A stretch of DNA of 64,000 nucleotides from Gemmiger formicilis (GTDB taxonomy: Bacteria > Bacillota > Clostridia > Oscillospirales > Ruminococcaceae), in assembly GCF_024462815.1 (NCBI RefSeq), contig NZ_JANGCG010000001.1, positions 310,001 to 374,000 of the forward strand, read 5' to 3'. Numbering within the stretch: position 1 is the first letter of the stretch; each line of letters begins with the position of its first letter. Below the pieces are notes generated by a model. The model was not told the DNA's origin. It did not search any database and saw only the letters and a program-made list of their open reading frames with translations. Both the position numbers and the translations under genes were made by a program. Positions 51,427-59,521 of the stretch are shown one piece after another.

Positions 51427-52278
51427 TTACTGTTGAGGTTTGTAGGTGTCATTGGCCAGTATCCGGTTGATTTTGGCCGGGTCGCCCCAGGTGCCCGGGC
51501 TGTCATAGGGGCGGTCCGGGAAGGCGCCGTAGTCCAGTTTAATCGTATAGTTTTTGTCGCGCAGGAACTTCTCCACACGGTCAGCCAGGCTCATGGGCTT
51601 GCCGGTGCAGACGTTGATAATGCCGTTGATCTCCTCCTGCACGCTGGCGGCCACAATCATATTGGCCAGCTCGTCCACGTCAATGAAATCGTAGAGATTC
51701 TTGCCGCTGGTAAAGGGGAAGGTCTTTTTTCCATCCAGCTCTGCCTGTGCAATCTTGGCAAAAATCGAGCTGCCGTGCGCCTCGTCCCCGGTGATATAGT
51801 AAGCGCGCAGCCAGTGCAGCTTGCAGGGGGAATCTGCAAGGGTCAACATCATACTCTGGCGCAGGGCGTTTTTGGCAATGCCGTACTGGCTCTGCGGCTT
51901 GCAGGGGGTGCTCTCGTTGATAGCGCCCTCCCAGTAGCCGACCTCGTGCATCGTGCCCATAACACTCAAGTCCTTCAAGCCGCCGTCAATCAGGGTGTTC
52001 AGAAAGACCACATGGCTGGACAAATCCTTCATATGGGCGCTGGAGTTATGGCGGAAACCATCCCTCCATGCCAGATGGATGCAGACATCCGGGCTGCCCA
52101 ACTTACGGTATAAATCCGGGTCGCCGCTGAACAGCGGCACATCACAAAATTCGGCGCGTTCATCCACGCCCTTGAAGTTGAAATCCGCCGCGATGACTTT
52201 ATAGCCGCGGTCCAGTGCATTTTTTACCACATGGCGGCCGATGTAGCCCGCCGCGCCGGTAACAAGAATTGTTTTCAT
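51427..52278 (-). CDS. NAD-dependent epimerase/dehydratase (SDR family)
   Basis: A 283-residue extended short-chain dehydrogenase. The cofactor motif GAAGYIGRH is near residue 8, and the catalytic Tyr-x3-Lys is YGIAK near residue 129 with MGTMHEVGYWEG upstream holding the likely Ser/Thr. It presumably makes or modifies a nucleotide sugar for the surrounding glycosyltransferases. The sugar cannot be named from sequence. It lies 2 bases after the GT2 gene and 12 before the RgpF gene. Confidence 0.9.
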   Translation of the reverse strand: MKTILVTGAAGYIGRHVVKNALDRGYKVIAADFNFKGVDERAEFCDVPLFSGDPDLYRKLGSPDVCIHLAWRDGFRHNSSAHMKDLSSHVVFLNTLIDGGLKDLSVMGTMHEVGYWEGAINESTPCKPQSQYGIAKNALRQSMMLTLADSPCKLHWLRAYYITGDEAHGSSIFAKIAQAELDGKKTFPFTSGKNLYDFIDVDELANMIVAASVQEEINGIINVCTGKPMSLADRVEKFLRDKNYTIKLDYGAFPDRPYDSPGTWGDPAKINRILANDTYKPQQ

Positions 52279-52280
52279 AG

Positions 52281-53300
52281 CTAGTCCTCTCTGACCGGCA
52301 GCAAATCATACAGGTCTTGCAGCCGCATCTGATATAAAAGCAGTGCGATCGTCTGTTTTTTCGTGTGCTTCGCATCATGCAGAAGGTCAAGCAGGCCGCC
52401 CGGATAGGGTGCCAGCACCTCGCGCAGGGTGCGCCACGCCTTGCGGCGCAGCACGCCGGGGGCGTGGGCATCCCGCAGCTGGTGCATTAAAAAGGTCACC
52501 GCCTGAGCGCGGCGGTTTTTCCACACCGCCTGCATTTCCTCGGGGCCGCACCAGCGCTGGGCCGCGTGGTACTCGGCCTCCATCCACGGTTCCAATGCCC
52601 GGATGCGCCCCAGCATCGCCTGCGTTGTGCGTGCGCAGGAGGTGCTCTGTGCGCCTTCAAAATGCCGGTAGACCACCTGCGGGATGTACACCGCCCGGCT
52701 TATGCGCCGGTACGCGGCGGCATTGAACACGAAATCCTCCAGCCCATAGCTGCACCGTTCATTGAAGCGCAGCCCCAGCAGAGCTGTGCGGCGGTAGAGC
52801 GCGTTCCAGACGAACTGCGGGCCGCTGTTTTGCAAAAACACGCCGTACCCGCCGCGGCCCGGCTCACCTATTTCAATTGAGCAGGCTGTTCCGGCGGGAT
52901 GGGGCTGCTCTGCAAAGCCGCCGTCCCGGCGCTGGCGCAAAAGCTCATAGCCGCCGCGCACAATATCCGCGTGGGTATCCTCGGCGGTCTGCAAAAGCAG
53001 CTTCAGTGCCCCCTGCCAGAACTGGTCATCATCGTCACAGAAGGCGATGAACTCACCGCCCGCCGCCTCCAGCCCGCGGTTGCGTGCGGCGCAGATGCCG
53101 GAGTTTTTCTGGGTGATGATGTGGATGCAGTCATTTTCGTGTGCCAGCGCATGGCACACGCTGTCGGTGTTGTCGGTGGAGCCGTCATTGACAATGATAA
53201 TCTCCAGCCCGGGCACCTGCTGGGAAAGGATGGATTCCACCGCGGCGCGCAGGGTTCCCCCCGCGTTGTAGGCCGGGATGATTACACTGATTTTTGCCAT
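52281..53300 (-). CDS. Glycosyltransferase family 2
   Basis: A 339-residue GT-A enzyme. It starts KISVIIPAYNAGGTLRAAVESIL, has the metal-binding D-x-D-type EFIAFCDDDDQFWQGAL near residue 87, and acceptor-side YGLEDFVFNAAAYRRI near residue 180. ATG 53300 follows AAAGGAG; an upstream in-frame ATG at 53354 lacks support. The C-terminal 120 residues are helical and Arg-rich. It is one of two GT2 genes in the operon. Confidence 0.92.
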   Translation of the reverse strand: MAKISVIIPAYNAGGTLRAAVESILSQQVPGLEIIIVNDGSTDNTDSVCHALAHENDCIHIITQKNSGICAARNRGLEAAGGEFIAFCDDDDQFWQGALKLLLQTAEDTHADIVRGGYELLRQRRDGGFAEQPHPAGTACSIEIGEPGRGGYGVFLQNSGPQFVWNALYRRTALLGLRFNERCSYGLEDFVFNAAAYRRISRAVYIPQVVYRHFEGAQSTSCARTTQAMLGRIRALEPWMEAEYHAAQRWCGPEEMQAVWKNRRAQAVTFLMHQLRDAHAPGVLRRKAWRTLREVLAPYPGGLLDLLHDAKHTKKQTIALLLYQMRLQDLYDLLPVRED

Positions 53301-53322
53301 GCACCGCGCTCCTTTCCGCAGA

Positions 53323-55032
53323 TTATTTCTTGAATGTGAGATACAGCCTGCCATAAGGCAACGGCAGCGGGGCCAGCCGCTTCAGGTAGCCGATTTTCCA
53401 CCGCGCCGCCGCAAAATCCCGCTTGGCCTCGCCGGGGTGGATTAGATAATGCCCCACGCTCTGCGGTGCGGCCAGCGGGTAGACGCCGCCATCCTCAACG
53501 GTGAGATTGCCCAGAAGCGCAAGCTGTAAAGCAGTCGGGCTTTCCACCAGCCGCAGAAACGGCGCAACGGCCTGTTTGGGAGAAATGGGCTGGCCAGACA
53601 GGATGCTTTCCCGCCACGCTGCAGCAAAGTGCAGCACACCGCGCTGCACCTCCGCCAACATGGGCTCCGGGGTGTGCGGAGCTATTATGACCCCGCCGGT
53701 TTTTGTATAGCCCAGTGTGGCCCCGGCATCCTCCGAAAGGAGCCGTTCCAGCATGGGCTGCCCTGCCCAGTAGATGCGCGGCGCAGCCTCCCCGCAGAAA
53801 AGGAACACTTCCGCCCTTTCCGGGGTGAACCGCGTGCGCAGGCGCTCATCTGCTGAAAGCTGCAGGCCGTGCAGGCTGGTGTGCAGCAGCTTTTCCAGCA
53901 GCAGTTGTGTTGTGCCGCCGCTGCCGATGTCCACGAGAATATCGCCGGGCCGCAGTCTCCTGCCCTGCAGATATGCCTTGGCTGTATCAGCCGCTTCCGG
54001 GCGCGGCAGACTGCGCAGAAATTCATACAGCTCTGCCCCGTCCGGGTGCTTCAGGTCAAATTGCCCTGCAGCCGCAGCAGGCGGGCAGACCGTGCCGCAA
54101 AAATCCGCCAGCTGCTTTCCAGTCAGAAGCTGGCGCGGCAGGGCAGCCTGCACGCAGGCAAACTCCCTCGCCGCCAGAAAGGCCGGGGCCAGACTGCGGC
54201 GGGAAACCTGCAGATAGTCGGTCTGCTCCCCCGGGTAAAGGGTGCGGTAGACCTTCTGCATCAGGTACATATCCCGCGCCAGAAAGTGTACCGCCGCGTC
54301 GGGGCGGCTTGCCCGGCAGCGGTGCAGCCATTGGCTGAACGCCACGCACAACGGCCCCAACACGGAAAAGCCCAGTGCCTCCCCCGCCGTTTTCTGCATC
54401 GGCAGGCGGTTTTCGATAAAGGCGGCCAGATTTGTTCCGGGTGCTTCGGGCGTAGGCAGATGCCACGCCGCAATGCCTGCCACAGCCGCACCAATCACAT
54501 CGGCGCGCCAGCTATCCCCAATGAAAAGCACCTGCTTTGCGTCCTGCTCCGTCTCATGCAGGAACTGCCGGAACAGCTTTCCGCTGCGCTTCTGCACGCC
54601 GTAGGTGCAGGAGACAAAGCCGCCGTCAAAGAAGGTATAGCCGCAGCGGCGCAGCATGGTGTCAATCTGTGTGTGCGACAGATACATATCTGAGATATAG
54701 TAGAGCCGTTTTCCCTGCTGCTTGAGCCTTTGCGCGGCGGCAAGCACAGGGCGGTACGCCGTGCAGGCGGCAAGCTCTGCGCTTACCTCCTCGGCCGGGT
54801 CATAGCCCGCCAGACAGGGGCGGGCGTAGATTTCGGCCAGCGTCACCTCGCCGCCCTTTGCGGCGCGTGCCTCCTGCTCTGCCCGGACGCGGACCTTGTA
54901 AAAGGCCTCGCCCCGCAGGCGGAACAGCGCCGTGGGGGTAGCTGTGTCGCGCTTAATCAGCGTGTCGAACACATCGAAGGCCACCGCATCAAAGCGTGCC
55001 GCTTTATGACAAATTTGTTCCGTAATATTCAT
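53323..55032 (-). CDS. HAD hydrolase-like protein of glycan loci (COG5610 type)
   Basis: A 569-residue protein. The N-terminal domain has the HAD nucleophile DVFDTLIKRD near residue 20, a YYISDMYLS motif near residue 110 and VLFIGDSWRADVIGA near 168. The C-terminal 340 residues have HFLARDMYLMQKVY and DIGSGGTTQLLLEK, a region seen in proteins encoded among polysaccharide glycosyltransferases. Its role there is not established; it may dephosphorylate a sugar or act on the glycan carrier. The start overlaps the GT2 gene by 4 bases. Confidence 0.82.
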   Translation of the reverse strand: MNITEQICHKAARFDAVAFDVFDTLIKRDTATPTALFRLRGEAFYKVRVRAEQEARAAKGGEVTLAEIYARPCLAGYDPAEEVSAELAACTAYRPVLAAAQRLKQQGKRLYYISDMYLSHTQIDTMLRRCGYTFFDGGFVSCTYGVQKRSGKLFRQFLHETEQDAKQVLFIGDSWRADVIGAAVAGIAAWHLPTPEAPGTNLAAFIENRLPMQKTAGEALGFSVLGPLCVAFSQWLHRCRASRPDAAVHFLARDMYLMQKVYRTLYPGEQTDYLQVSRRSLAPAFLAAREFACVQAALPRQLLTGKQLADFCGTVCPPAAAAGQFDLKHPDGAELYEFLRSLPRPEAADTAKAYLQGRRLRPGDILVDIGSGGTTQLLLEKLLHTSLHGLQLSADERLRTRFTPERAEVFLFCGEAAPRIYWAGQPMLERLLSEDAGATLGYTKTGGVIIAPHTPEPMLAEVQRGVLHFAAAWRESILSGQPISPKQAVAPFLRLVESPTALQLALLGNLTVEDGGVYPLAAPQSVGHYLIHPGEAKRDFAAARWKIGYLKRLAPLPLPYGRLYLTFKK

Positions 55033-55919
55033 GATACATATGGTATCTGCGGGTGGAATCGAACCCCCGCGGCAAAGCCCTTCCAGATGATGCCAATACG
55101 CTCAGCGCGGCTGCCCTGCCCGTCGCGCAGAACCTGCACCGTGTGCCAGGCGTCCTTTGCCAGCAGCCACAGCCAGCCGAGGAGTCCCTCCCGGCGGTAG
55201 AGCACAACATCATTGCGGTAAAAATAACGGTAGCGCGCCCAGCGGGCAGGCACATCCCGCGCAATGTTCACAACACCGGGGTTCTGCATAGCGTGCACCA
55301 CCCGGCTGGCCGGAATGACCCAACACGGCTTTGCGCGGGAAATACGGCGGGTGTACTCCCAATCATCGGACCAGATAAAAAATTCCGCGATAGGCAGCCC
55401 AAACTGCTGCACCGTCCGGGTGCGCAAAAACAGTGAGACAAAGCTCGCCATCACCGCCGGAACGGCAGACGCGTCAAAGCTGTCGATGTCCTTATACATT
55501 GTTTTGCGCTGCAGGTTCATCGGCTGGTCGGTACCGTCCGGGGCCAAAGCCCGGCTGGACAGCCAGCCGTAGTCCCCGCTGGCCGCATCGGCTTCCAGCA
55601 GCTTTTCCAGCGCGTCCGGCTCCGGCAGGGTGTCATCGTCCATAATCCAGACCGCCTCGCAGCCAAGGCGCACGGCTTCTTCAAGGCCGCGGGCAAAGCC
55701 GCCCGCGCCGCCGAGGTTTTCCCCGGTGTTGTGGTAGATAAGCCCCGGCATGGTCAGCGCTTTTATATAGTCCGCTGTGCCGTCATTGGAAGCGTTATCT
55801 ACCAGCAGCACGGTAAAGCCCTGCACGGTCTGCGCCCGCAGCGCCGTCAGACACTGCCTGAGCAGCGGCAGGCGGTTATAGGTCACGACCACTGCCGTGA
55901 CAGCCTTTGCATCAATCAT
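55029..55919 (-). CDS. Glycosyltransferase family 2 (GlfT-like)
   Basis: A 296-residue GT2 enzyme that starts VTAVVVTYNRLPLLRQCLTAL, with DNASNDGTADYI, ENLGGAGGFARGLEEA and the metal-binding AVWIMDDDTLPEPDAL near residue 90, and FFIWSDDWEYTRRISRA near 195. The GGAGGF plus MDDD pattern is shared with galactofuranosyl and rhamnosyl transferases. ATG 55919 overlaps the DUF4422 gene by 8 bases. Confidence 0.9.
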   Translation of the reverse strand: MIDAKAVTAVVVTYNRLPLLRQCLTALRAQTVQGFTVLLVDNASNDGTADYIKALTMPGLIYHNTGENLGGAGGFARGLEEAVRLGCEAVWIMDDDTLPEPDALEKLLEADAASGDYGWLSSRALAPDGTDQPMNLQRKTMYKDIDSFDASAVPAVMASFVSLFLRTRTVQQFGLPIAEFFIWSDDWEYTRRISRAKPCWVIPASRVVHAMQNPGVVNIARDVPARWARYRYFYRNDVVLYRREGLLGWLWLLAKDAWHTVQVLRDGQGSRAERIGIIWKGFAAGVRFHPQIPYVS

Positions 55920-56682
55920 CTTTTTTCGGGAAGAATTTGCGCTTGAGGAAGGCTGTGCCCTTGTGCAGCCAGTTCTGGTGCTCCATATAGACGATGTCCA
56001 GCTCCTCAAAGCTGATGTTGTTTGTAGTCAGCCACGCATCCAGCAGGCGCTCACTCACAAAGCCGAAAACACGCCGGTCATTTGCGGTGTAGCCGGTCAT
56101 ATCCAGTTCCTTTTCCAGCTCAAACAGGATGTCAAACAGCCACGTGCAGTAATGCTGCAGCAGCTCCTTTTTCATGACAAACATATTGAAATGGTGGCCA
56201 TGCGTCTTGGACATATACATATCATACGCAGGCAGATACTCCGGGCATTTGCGTGCGATGATGGCGCGGGTTGCGGTCAAGTCCCGCTTGTGATGGGCGT
56301 GGATATACTGGGTATAGTTGGTCTCAATGAAATAGTGCCGTTCCTTCGGCAGTACAACGTTGGTTGTAGCCAGAATGGAGCACAGCTCCTCATGGCTGAT
56401 GACGCGATCCTTTTTGGCGGCAAAGCGGCTTTTTCTGCGGCTGGCAAAATAGCGGCGGTAATGCACAATACCGATATAGTCAGAATCTATATTGTGTGCT
56501 GCCCAGTACAGGCCGGTCAGCTCACAGAAATTGGCATTTCGCTCCGAAATATTCTCGCCGGTGTCATCGCCGATATAGCCGATAGCCGGGTGGATGGCGT
56601 GTCCCATCTGTACCGGCAGATACATGGGGTCATCCGGCACCCAGTACGGTTTATGCGTTGCTACGATAATGGTGGTCTGCAA
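55912..56682 (-). CDS. DUF4422 family glycosyltransferase
   Basis: A 256-residue protein matching DUF4422, found in capsule and exopolysaccharide loci. Key segments are IIVATHKPYWVP, GENISERNANFCELTGLYWAAHN, YIGIVHYRRYF near residue 72 and FNMFVMKKELLQHYCTWLF. The likely start is TTG at 56680-56682 because it gives the right N-terminus, with an AAGGCGGG site upstream. It is the first gene of the operon. Confidence 0.88.
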   Translation of the reverse strand: MQTTIIVATHKPYWVPDDPMYLPVQMGHAIHPAIGYIGDDTGENISERNANFCELTGLYWAAHNIDSDYIGIVHYRRYFASRRKSRFAAKKDRVISHEELCSILATTNVVLPKERHYFIETNYTQYIHAHHKRDLTATRAIIARKCPEYLPAYDMYMSKTHGHHFNMFVMKKELLQHYCTWLFDILFELEKELDMTGYTANDRRVFGFVSERLLDAWLTTNNISFEELDIVYMEHQNWLHKGTAFLKRKFFPKKDD

Positions 56683-56733
56683 TGTGTTCTACCCGCCTTA
56701 CGTTCCTTTCCTATATTTTCTTGCTAACCCTAT

Positions 56734-56761
56734 AGTATAGCGTTTTTTTGCAGGAATACAA
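56734..56761 (-). promoter_or_regulatory. Promoter of the glycan operon
   Basis: Minus-strand TTGTAT (56756-56761), 16 bases, TATACT (56734-56739). Confidence 0.65.
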
Positions 56762-56783
56762 GTTACAGAACGGTAAAACGCGG

Positions 56784-58673
56784 TCATTCACCCTCGTTTT
56801 CAAAGCCTTCCTGCTCCTCGGCCAGCTTTTCCCACTCGTCATACAGCTCCTGCTGGTGAAAGCGCGTATCGTCCAGCTCATCGCATTTGTCCCGCAGCAG
56901 CAGATGGTCGCGCAGCACCTCGGGGTCATTGATTTCGTTTTCCAGCTCTACAATGTGCGCGCCCAGTTCCTCAATCTCAGTTTCTACCTTCTTGAGACGA
57001 GCGCGCACCTCGGCACGGCGCTTGCGCTGCTCTCGTCCGTAGGCCTGCTTTTTGGCAGTCTCCTCGGTTTTCTGCTGCTCCTGCGTTTTGCCATTTTCGC
57101 GGTTCTGCAGCGCGGCGAAGTTCGGGTAAAACGACGCTTTACCGTCCTCCAGATACATAATGGGGCAGCCCAGTGTCTGCATCAGGTAACGGTCATGGGT
57201 GACAAGCAGCAGCGTGCCGGTGTAGGCAGCCAGTGCCTGCGTCAAGCTCTCGCGCATATAAATGTCCAGATGGTTGGTCGGCTCATCCAGGAACATCAGG
57301 TTCGGGCGTTCCAGCGCCAGCTCTGCAAAGCGCAGGCGGGCCAGCTCGCCGCCGGAGAGCAAAGCGCAGTCCTTGAAAACCTCCTCGCCCCGGTAGCCGA
57401 AGCGCGCCAGATGACTGCGCACCTCCAGCTCAGTAAAGCGCGGATACTGGTTCCAGATAGCGTCAATGACGCGTCCGGCCCGGCGGGCCTGCTGCTGGGT
57501 GAAGATGCCGGGCTTGGCGCCGCTGCCCAGCCGCACCATACCGCCGGAGGGGCGGCGCTTGCCGTCCAGCACCTGCAAAAGGGTCGATTTACCCGCGCCG
57601 TTGGGCCCCGCGATGACCAGCTTGTCCCCGCGGTGCACCACGTAGTCCAGCGCGTCAATCAAGGTGCGTTCGCCGATACGCACGCTCAGGTTTTTCATAA
57701 TGACCAGCTCATCATACGGCTCAATGTCATATTCAAAGCGGAAGTTCAGCTCCCACGCCTCCGCTGTGGGGGCCTCGACAATTTCCAGCTTTTCCAGCTG
57801 CTTGCGGCGGCTCTGGGCCATCTTGGTGGTGGAAGCACGCACAAGGTTGCGGTCAACGTAGTCCTGCAGCTTTGCGGCCTTCTCCACAGCGGCATCATGC
57901 AGCTTCTGCTGGCGCTCATCGGCGGCCTCACGCTGCGGCAGATACGCCGAGTAGTTGCCGCGGTAGGTCTTGATGGTCTTTCCGCGCAGCTCCCAGATGC
58001 GGGTGCAGACGGAATCCAGAAAATAGCGGTCATGGCTGACAACCAGCACCGCCCCGCGGTAAGCTTTCAGGTAGCTTTCCAGCCATTCCATTGTCTCGAG
58101 GTCAAGGTGGTTCGTCGGCTCGTCCAGTATCAGCAAATCGGGGCGTTCCAGCAGCAGACGCGCCAGACGCAGGCGGGTCTGCTCGCCGCCGGAAAGCACC
58201 CCCGCCAGCTTTGTCCACGTTTGTGCCGGAAAGCCCATACCGTTGAGCACCTTTTTAATCTGGGTGTCCATATTGTAGGCATCCATGGCATCAATGACCG
58301 CTGTGCAGTGGGCGATTTTCTCGGCCAGGGCGGCATCATGCGGGGCGGCTGCCAGCTGCTTCTGCAGCGCTTCCATCTCCTGCATGGCGTCCAGCGCCGG
58401 GGTGAATACCAGCTTCATCGTGGCGTAAACATCCAGCGCCGGGTCCAGCCGGGCATTCTGCTCCAGATAGCCGGTGGTCACCCCGGCTCCAAAGGCGGCA
58501 TCGCCCGCGTCTGGCAGACACTCTCCGCAGAGAATCCGCAGCAGCGTGGTCTTTCCGGTGCCGTTTGCACCAATGATACCGATGCGGTCACCGCGCTCCA
58601 CACCGGCATTTACATCCTGCAGTACCTCGTGTTCGCCGAAGCTCTTGCCTAAATTTTGAAGTTCCAACAACAT
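56784..58673 (-). CDS. ABC-F family ATPase
   Basis: A 629-residue soluble protein with two ABC domains. Walker A motifs are GANGTGKT near residue 38 and GPNGAGKS near 355; signatures are LSGGEQTRLRLA and LSGGELARLRFA; both Walker B segments read DEPTNHLD. A charged linker and a C-terminal coiled coil (RAEVRARLKKVETEIEELGAHI) follow. ABC-F proteins act on ribosomes, as translation factors or antibiotic-protection proteins. The class cannot be fixed by eye; there are no transporter parts nearby. Confidence 0.93.
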   Translation of the reverse strand: MLLELQNLGKSFGEHEVLQDVNAGVERGDRIGIIGANGTGKTTLLRILCGECLPDAGDAAFGAGVTTGYLEQNARLDPALDVYATMKLVFTPALDAMQEMEALQKQLAAAPHDAALAEKIAHCTAVIDAMDAYNMDTQIKKVLNGMGFPAQTWTKLAGVLSGGEQTRLRLARLLLERPDLLILDEPTNHLDLETMEWLESYLKAYRGAVLVVSHDRYFLDSVCTRIWELRGKTIKTYRGNYSAYLPQREAADERQQKLHDAAVEKAAKLQDYVDRNLVRASTTKMAQSRRKQLEKLEIVEAPTAEAWELNFRFEYDIEPYDELVIMKNLSVRIGERTLIDALDYVVHRGDKLVIAGPNGAGKSTLLQVLDGKRRPSGGMVRLGSGAKPGIFTQQQARRAGRVIDAIWNQYPRFTELEVRSHLARFGYRGEEVFKDCALLSGGELARLRFAELALERPNLMFLDEPTNHLDIYMRESLTQALAAYTGTLLLVTHDRYLMQTLGCPIMYLEDGKASFYPNFAALQNRENGKTQEQQKTEETAKKQAYGREQRKRRAEVRARLKKVETEIEELGAHIVELENEINDPEVLRDHLLLRDKCDELDDTRFHQQELYDEWEKLAEEQEGFENEGE

Positions 58674-58702
58674 AACGGTACGTTCCTCTATTCCAAAATG
58701 AT

Positions 58703-58729
58703 GCCGCTGCCTTTCGTATGGGCAGCGGC
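58703..58729 (-). terminator. Possible terminator of the YjjG-like gene
   Basis: GCCGCTGCC and GGCAGCGGC form a 9-bp stem just after the stop codon, but only TTTTGG follows on the minus strand. Confidence 0.5.
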
Positions 58730-58747
58730 AGTATACCCCTGCCTTGC

Positions 58748-59503
58748 TCAGAGCAGAGCCTCGTTGCTGTGGCGGCGGTTGCGCACGCCCAGATTTTCCA
58801 GTTCCTCCGGTTCCATCACAATGCGGTACAGCTCCTCATAGGAGCCGACCGTATACTTCGGCGTGATGCCGGATTTATTTTCCTCGTTCTTGGGGTTGAA
58901 CCAGCAGGTGTCCACCCCGGCATTCTGGCCGCCCTTGATGTCTGCCAGCAGGTCATCACCCACCATCAGCACACGGCTTTTGTTCGTGATGCCAAGGTCG
59001 CGGAAGGCGTGCTCAAACAGCTTGGCGCTCGGCTTGGCTGCGCCGACCTTCTCTGAGATATAGATGCCGTCCATATAGCGGCCAATGCCGGAGGCCGCAA
59101 TGCGGGACTCCTGCACGGCAAGGGCACCGTTGGACACAATAGCCAGCGTTGCCACCTCACCCAGCTCCTCCAGGGCGGTCAGGGCGCCCGGCAGCAGGTC
59201 GGCATGGGTGGCCAGCAGCTCCTCATAGCGGTCATTCATTGCCTTGCTCTTGCCGTTGTCCGGCAGCTGCATGGCCTGCATAAAGCGGCCAAAACGAATC
59301 TGGAACAGCTTCTGCTTGTTCAGCTGGCCCTTGGCCAGAGAATCCCACAGCTCGCGGTTCACCTTGTGGTAAACCGCGCAGGCATTTTCATCGTGGGGCA
59401 GCTCATACTCTGCCAGCATATCGGTCAGTGCCTGACGCTCCGCAGCGTCAAAGTCCAGCAGTGTATTGTCAATGTCCAGCAGGACACAGGTATAAATTGC
59501 CAT
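58748..59503 (-). CDS. YjjG-like HAD family phosphatase
   Basis: A 251-residue HAD hydrolase with the nucleophile motif LLDIDNTLLDFD at residues 8-19, TLAIVSNGAL (motif II) near residue 118 and VLMVGDDLLADIKGG (motif IV) near residue 175. Order and cap size match YjjG-type house-cleaning nucleotidases that remove non-canonical pyrimidine nucleotides. It is preceded by the SGNH-like gene on the same strand, 18 bases away. Confidence 0.88.
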   Translation of the reverse strand: MAIYTCVLLDIDNTLLDFDAAERQALTDMLAEYELPHDENACAVYHKVNRELWDSLAKGQLNKQKLFQIRFGRFMQAMQLPDNGKSKAMNDRYEELLATHADLLPGALTALEELGEVATLAIVSNGALAVQESRIAASGIGRYMDGIYISEKVGAAKPSAKLFEHAFRDLGITNKSRVLMVGDDLLADIKGGQNAGVDTCWFNPKNEENKSGITPKYTVGSYEELYRIVMEPEELENLGVRNRRHSNEALL

Positions 59504-59521
59504 TTTCTTACCTCTGTAAAA

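Noticed and set aside
55040-55075. tRNA-like T-arm on the minus strand
   Set aside because: GGGGGTTCGATTCC and ACCA look like a tRNA end, but no D-arm, anticodon arm or 5' acceptor strand occurs upstream, and the bases encode the C-terminus of the GT2 enzyme.
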